From: Planctomycetota bacterium
GTDB lineage: Bacteria; Planctomycetota; UBA1135; UBA2386
Reading direction: 5' to 3'
NCBI GenBank assembly: GCA_014192625.1
Contig: BJHM01000003.1
Coordinates: 1-64,000 of the forward strand
DNA: 64,000 bases
Shown here: one piece after another, positions 62,203 through 64,000 of the stretch
How positions within the stretch are numbered: position 1 is the stretch's first letter
Layout: every line of letters starts with the position of its first letter
Notes under the pieces: model-generated
Database searches by the model: none
What the model was told of the DNA's origin: nothing
The model's input: the letters and a program-made list of their open reading frames with translations, nothing else
Translations under genes and position numbers: made by a program

Positions 62203-63549
62203 GTGAAGCATCCAGAAGCAAGCTTTGTCATCAAGTACTTCGACTTGATAGACGAGTTCATCAAGGTTCGATGCTGCTCGGAAGAGCTGCTATCGGACTT
62301 ACATTCTGCAGCGATAACCAACAAGGCGACCTACCGCCAGCGAGTGGTTCGATCGTGCGTCCCTACTTTCGAGGTCGACATCCTTGCCGCCATCGGCAAG
62401 CTGGATGAAGACTACGACGTAGAGATCGTCGAGGAGCTGCTCTACCAGATCTGCATCGACGTCAATCCGTCGCTGGAAATCCATCAAGTAAGCATCCCGT
62501 CGCCCCACTCGCATTCGAAGACCGACAACGACGAGATCGCCCGACCCAATGCCGAAGCGCATCGGTTGATGATGTATCGCCGCGTCACTTCGCTGGAGCG
62601 CCAGTTGCGCTGCCAGATCATCGGCCAGGACGAAGCGATCACGAGCCTCGTCCGCGCCGTGAAGAAGTCTGCGGTCGGCCTAAAGCGCCCATGCGCACCA
62701 GTCGGCACGTTCCTGCTGGTTGGCCGCACCGGCACCGGCAAGACCGAACTGGCGAAGGCGCTCGCGCGCAGCCTGTTTGACGATCCAACGGCGATGGTCC
62801 GCATCGACTGCAGCGAGTATGCGCTGCCCCATGAATACGCCAAGTTGATCGGCTCGCCGCCAGGCTACATCGGTCACAACGAAGGCGGCATGTTGACCGA
62901 GGCAGTAAAGAAGAAACCCAACTGCGTCGTCCTGTTCGACGAAGTCGAGAAGGCGCACTACAAGGTCCACAACCTACTGCTGCAGTTGCTCGACGAGGGC
63001 ATCATCACGGACAGCAAGGGGCAGACCGTTGCCTTTCACCAGGCGCTGGTGCTAATGACCAGCAACCTAGGCATCGAAAAGATCGAGTCGATCCGCACGC
63101 GCATGGGCTTCTCCGCCGCGCACAAACGGCAAAGCCTGATGGACATCGACCTCCGCAAGGTCACTCAGGAAGCCTTGAAGGAATACTTCCGGCCCGAGTT
63201 CATCAACCGAATCGACGAGGTGGTGATGTTCAACCCTCTCGACCTGAAAGTCTGCGAGCGAATCTCCGGCAACATGCTGCGCGAAGTAGCTGACCTTTTG
63301 AAGAAGCGTGGGATCGCATCCTCATTCTCTGCCGGCGTGCGAGTGCAAGTGGCCAAGATCGGCTTCTCGGAAGAGTTTGGCGCGCGCGAACTGCGGCGCG
63401 TCATGAAGCGCAAGATTGAAGATCCGATCACGGAACTGATCCTTGATCACGATCTCGGCGCTGGCTCGTCAGTGTCGGTGCGCGTGCGCAACGGCGAGTT
63501 TGCATTTGCGTGCACCACTGGCCGCAAGCTGAACCTGCAACCTGCGTGA
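62203..63549 (+). CDS. Single-ring Clp-type AAA+ ATPase (ClpB/ClpA D2-like)
   Basis: ATP-driven protein remodelling machine. Residues ~1-140 from this GTG form an N-terminal helical domain of unknown family. One AAA+ domain follows: Walker A GRTGTGKTELAKAL, the pore loop GSPPGYIGHNEGGML, Walker B VVLFDEVEKAH, sensor-1 TSNLG, and an Arg-finger region FINRIDEVVMF. A ClpB_D2-small domain ends the protein (GFSEEFGARELRRVMKRKIEDPI). This is the D2-only layout, shorter than ClpA/ClpB/ClpC. The frame is open to 61960; I prefer the GTG at 62203 but an ATG at 62092 is possible. It is divergent from the Ser/Thr kinase, suggesting linked control. Confidence 0.88.
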   Translation: MKHPEASFVIKYFDLIDEFIKVRCCSEELLSDLHSAAITNKATYRQRVVRSCVPTFEVDILAAIGKLDEDYDVEIVEELLYQICIDVNPSLEIHQVSIPSPHSHSKTDNDEIARPNAEAHRLMMYRRVTSLERQLRCQIIGQDEAITSLVRAVKKSAVGLKRPCAPVGTFLLVGRTGTGKTELAKALARSLFDDPTAMVRIDCSEYALPHEYAKLIGSPPGYIGHNEGGMLTEAVKKKPNCVVLFDEVEKAHYKVHNLLLQLLDEGIITDSKGQTVAFHQALVLMTSNLGIEKIESIRTRMGFSAAHKRQSLMDIDLRKVTQEALKEYFRPEFINRIDEVVMFNPLDLKVCERISGNMLREVADLLKKRGIASSFSAGVRVQVAKIGFSEEFGARELRRVMKRKIEDPITELILDHDLGAGSSVSVRVRNGEFAFACTTGRKLNLQPA

Positions 63550-63585
63550 TCGCAGTAACCGCTGCGATGCCGTAAGAGGGCGCGC

Positions 63586-64000
63586 ATGAGTAACCTCATG
63601 CGCGTTTTGCTTTACACCCCGCTGTTCGCCATTGCGTGCCAGAGCGCGCCAAAGATCCCGAACGACAGGGTCGCGGTATTCATCCTCGCCGGCCAATCCA
63701 ACATGGAAGGCCAGGCCGTCGTCGACCTTGCTGGCGACGACTACAACCAAGGCAAGGGCACGCTCGTCACCTTGCTGCGCGACCCAGCACAGGCAGCGAA
63801 ATTTCCGCAACTGCGCGCAGCGGATGGCACCTTTCGCTCGCGCGACGACGTGTGGGTTCGATACCAACGCGAGCACGGCCCGTTGCTAGCTGGCAAACTG
63901 GGCTTGGGCTACTCGGTCTACGGCGACCTGCACCACTTCGGCCCCGAACTGCAGTTTGGCCACGTGCTCGGCGATGCTCTCGAACGGCCCGTGCTGTTGA
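63586..64000 (+). CDS. Sialate O-acetylesterase-like lipoprotein, 5' part (runs off window)
   Basis: ATG at 63586 after a purine-rich AAGAGGG. A lipoprotein signal reaches FAIAC-Q, then residues ~30-45 contain FILAGQSNMEGQAVVDL. This is the block-I GQSNM motif of SGNH carbohydrate esterases in the SASA (DUF303, CE6) group, whose Ser is the nucleophile. The 138 visible residues continue with a globular domain and are cut by the right edge, so the Asp/His partners are not seen. Probably removes acetyl groups from polysaccharides outside the cell. Confidence 0.8.
   Translation, partial: MSNLMRVLLYTPLFAIACQSAPKIPNDRVAVFILAGQSNMEGQAVVDLAGDDYNQGKGTLVTLLRDPAQAAKFPQLRAADGTFRSRDDVWVRYQREHGPLLAGKLGLGYSVYGDLHHFGPELQFGHVLGDALERPVLL

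Overview
The window looks like one contiguous chromosomal segment of a GC-rich bacterium, most likely a planctomycete or a close relative. This is inferred from style, not from a marker search. The pointers are several secreted HEAT-repeat and von Willebrand factor A proteins, large Ser/Thr kinases, a membrane-anchored excisionase-type HTH protein, formylglycine-generating-enzyme-like (FGE-like) lipoproteins, and two large paralogous secreted proteins with GGY repeats. Codon use is uniform across most of the window. Exceptions are the left-hand 6 kb and the AT-richer surface-protein gene near 54 kb.

Left end (1-6.3 kb): a membrane-anchored SGNH/AlgJ-like O-acyltransferase or esterase is followed by gene-poor DNA with an IS1182-type transposase remnant, two copies of a 28-bp palindromic repeat, a class I methyltransferase, and a foreign-looking fragment (a complete YVTN beta-propeller gene between a 5'-truncated histidine kinase and a broken next ORF). 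An integrase remnant then lies just downstream of a tRNA-Pro(CGG). I read this as a decayed genomic island whose tRNA-proximal edge is the tRNA-Pro.

6.4-32.4 kb: mostly core metabolism and regulation. Genes include the Mg2+ transporter MgtE, cystathionine beta-synthase, sigma-54, an EF-P with an unusual tip residue, LarC (nickel-pincer cofactor), an arginase/SAM-hydrolase pair, phosphomannomutase/phosphoglucomutase, threonine aldolase and an MFS transporter. Secreted HEAT or HEAT+VWA proteins and the Sec-specific elongation factor SelB are interleaved.

31.6-39.3 kb: a leftward information-processing block. In transcription order it is an OmpA-like lipoprotein, an FGE-like lipoprotein, RsmA/KsgA, DnaG, RpoD, a coiled-coil zinc-ribbon protein and SelB. 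Several junctions have 4-bp start/stop overlaps.

39.5-50.9 kb: a leftward signalling and envelope cluster. In transcription order it holds an FtsQ-like protein, a giant Ser/Thr kinase with a probable degenerate FGE-like C-terminus, a lipoprotein, a PP2C phosphatase, a PilC/GspF-type membrane protein and an NtrB-like histidine kinase. The kinase-lipoprotein-phosphatase junctions are almost seamless, which suggests one functional module.

51-64 kb: a Ski2/Mtr4-like helicase, two paralogous large secreted proteins flanking rsmE-radC-recQ, a second Ser/Thr kinase coupled to a YkgJ-type Cys-cluster protein, a divergent single-ring Clp-type AAA+ ATPase, and the start of a sialate-esterase-like lipoprotein that runs off the end.
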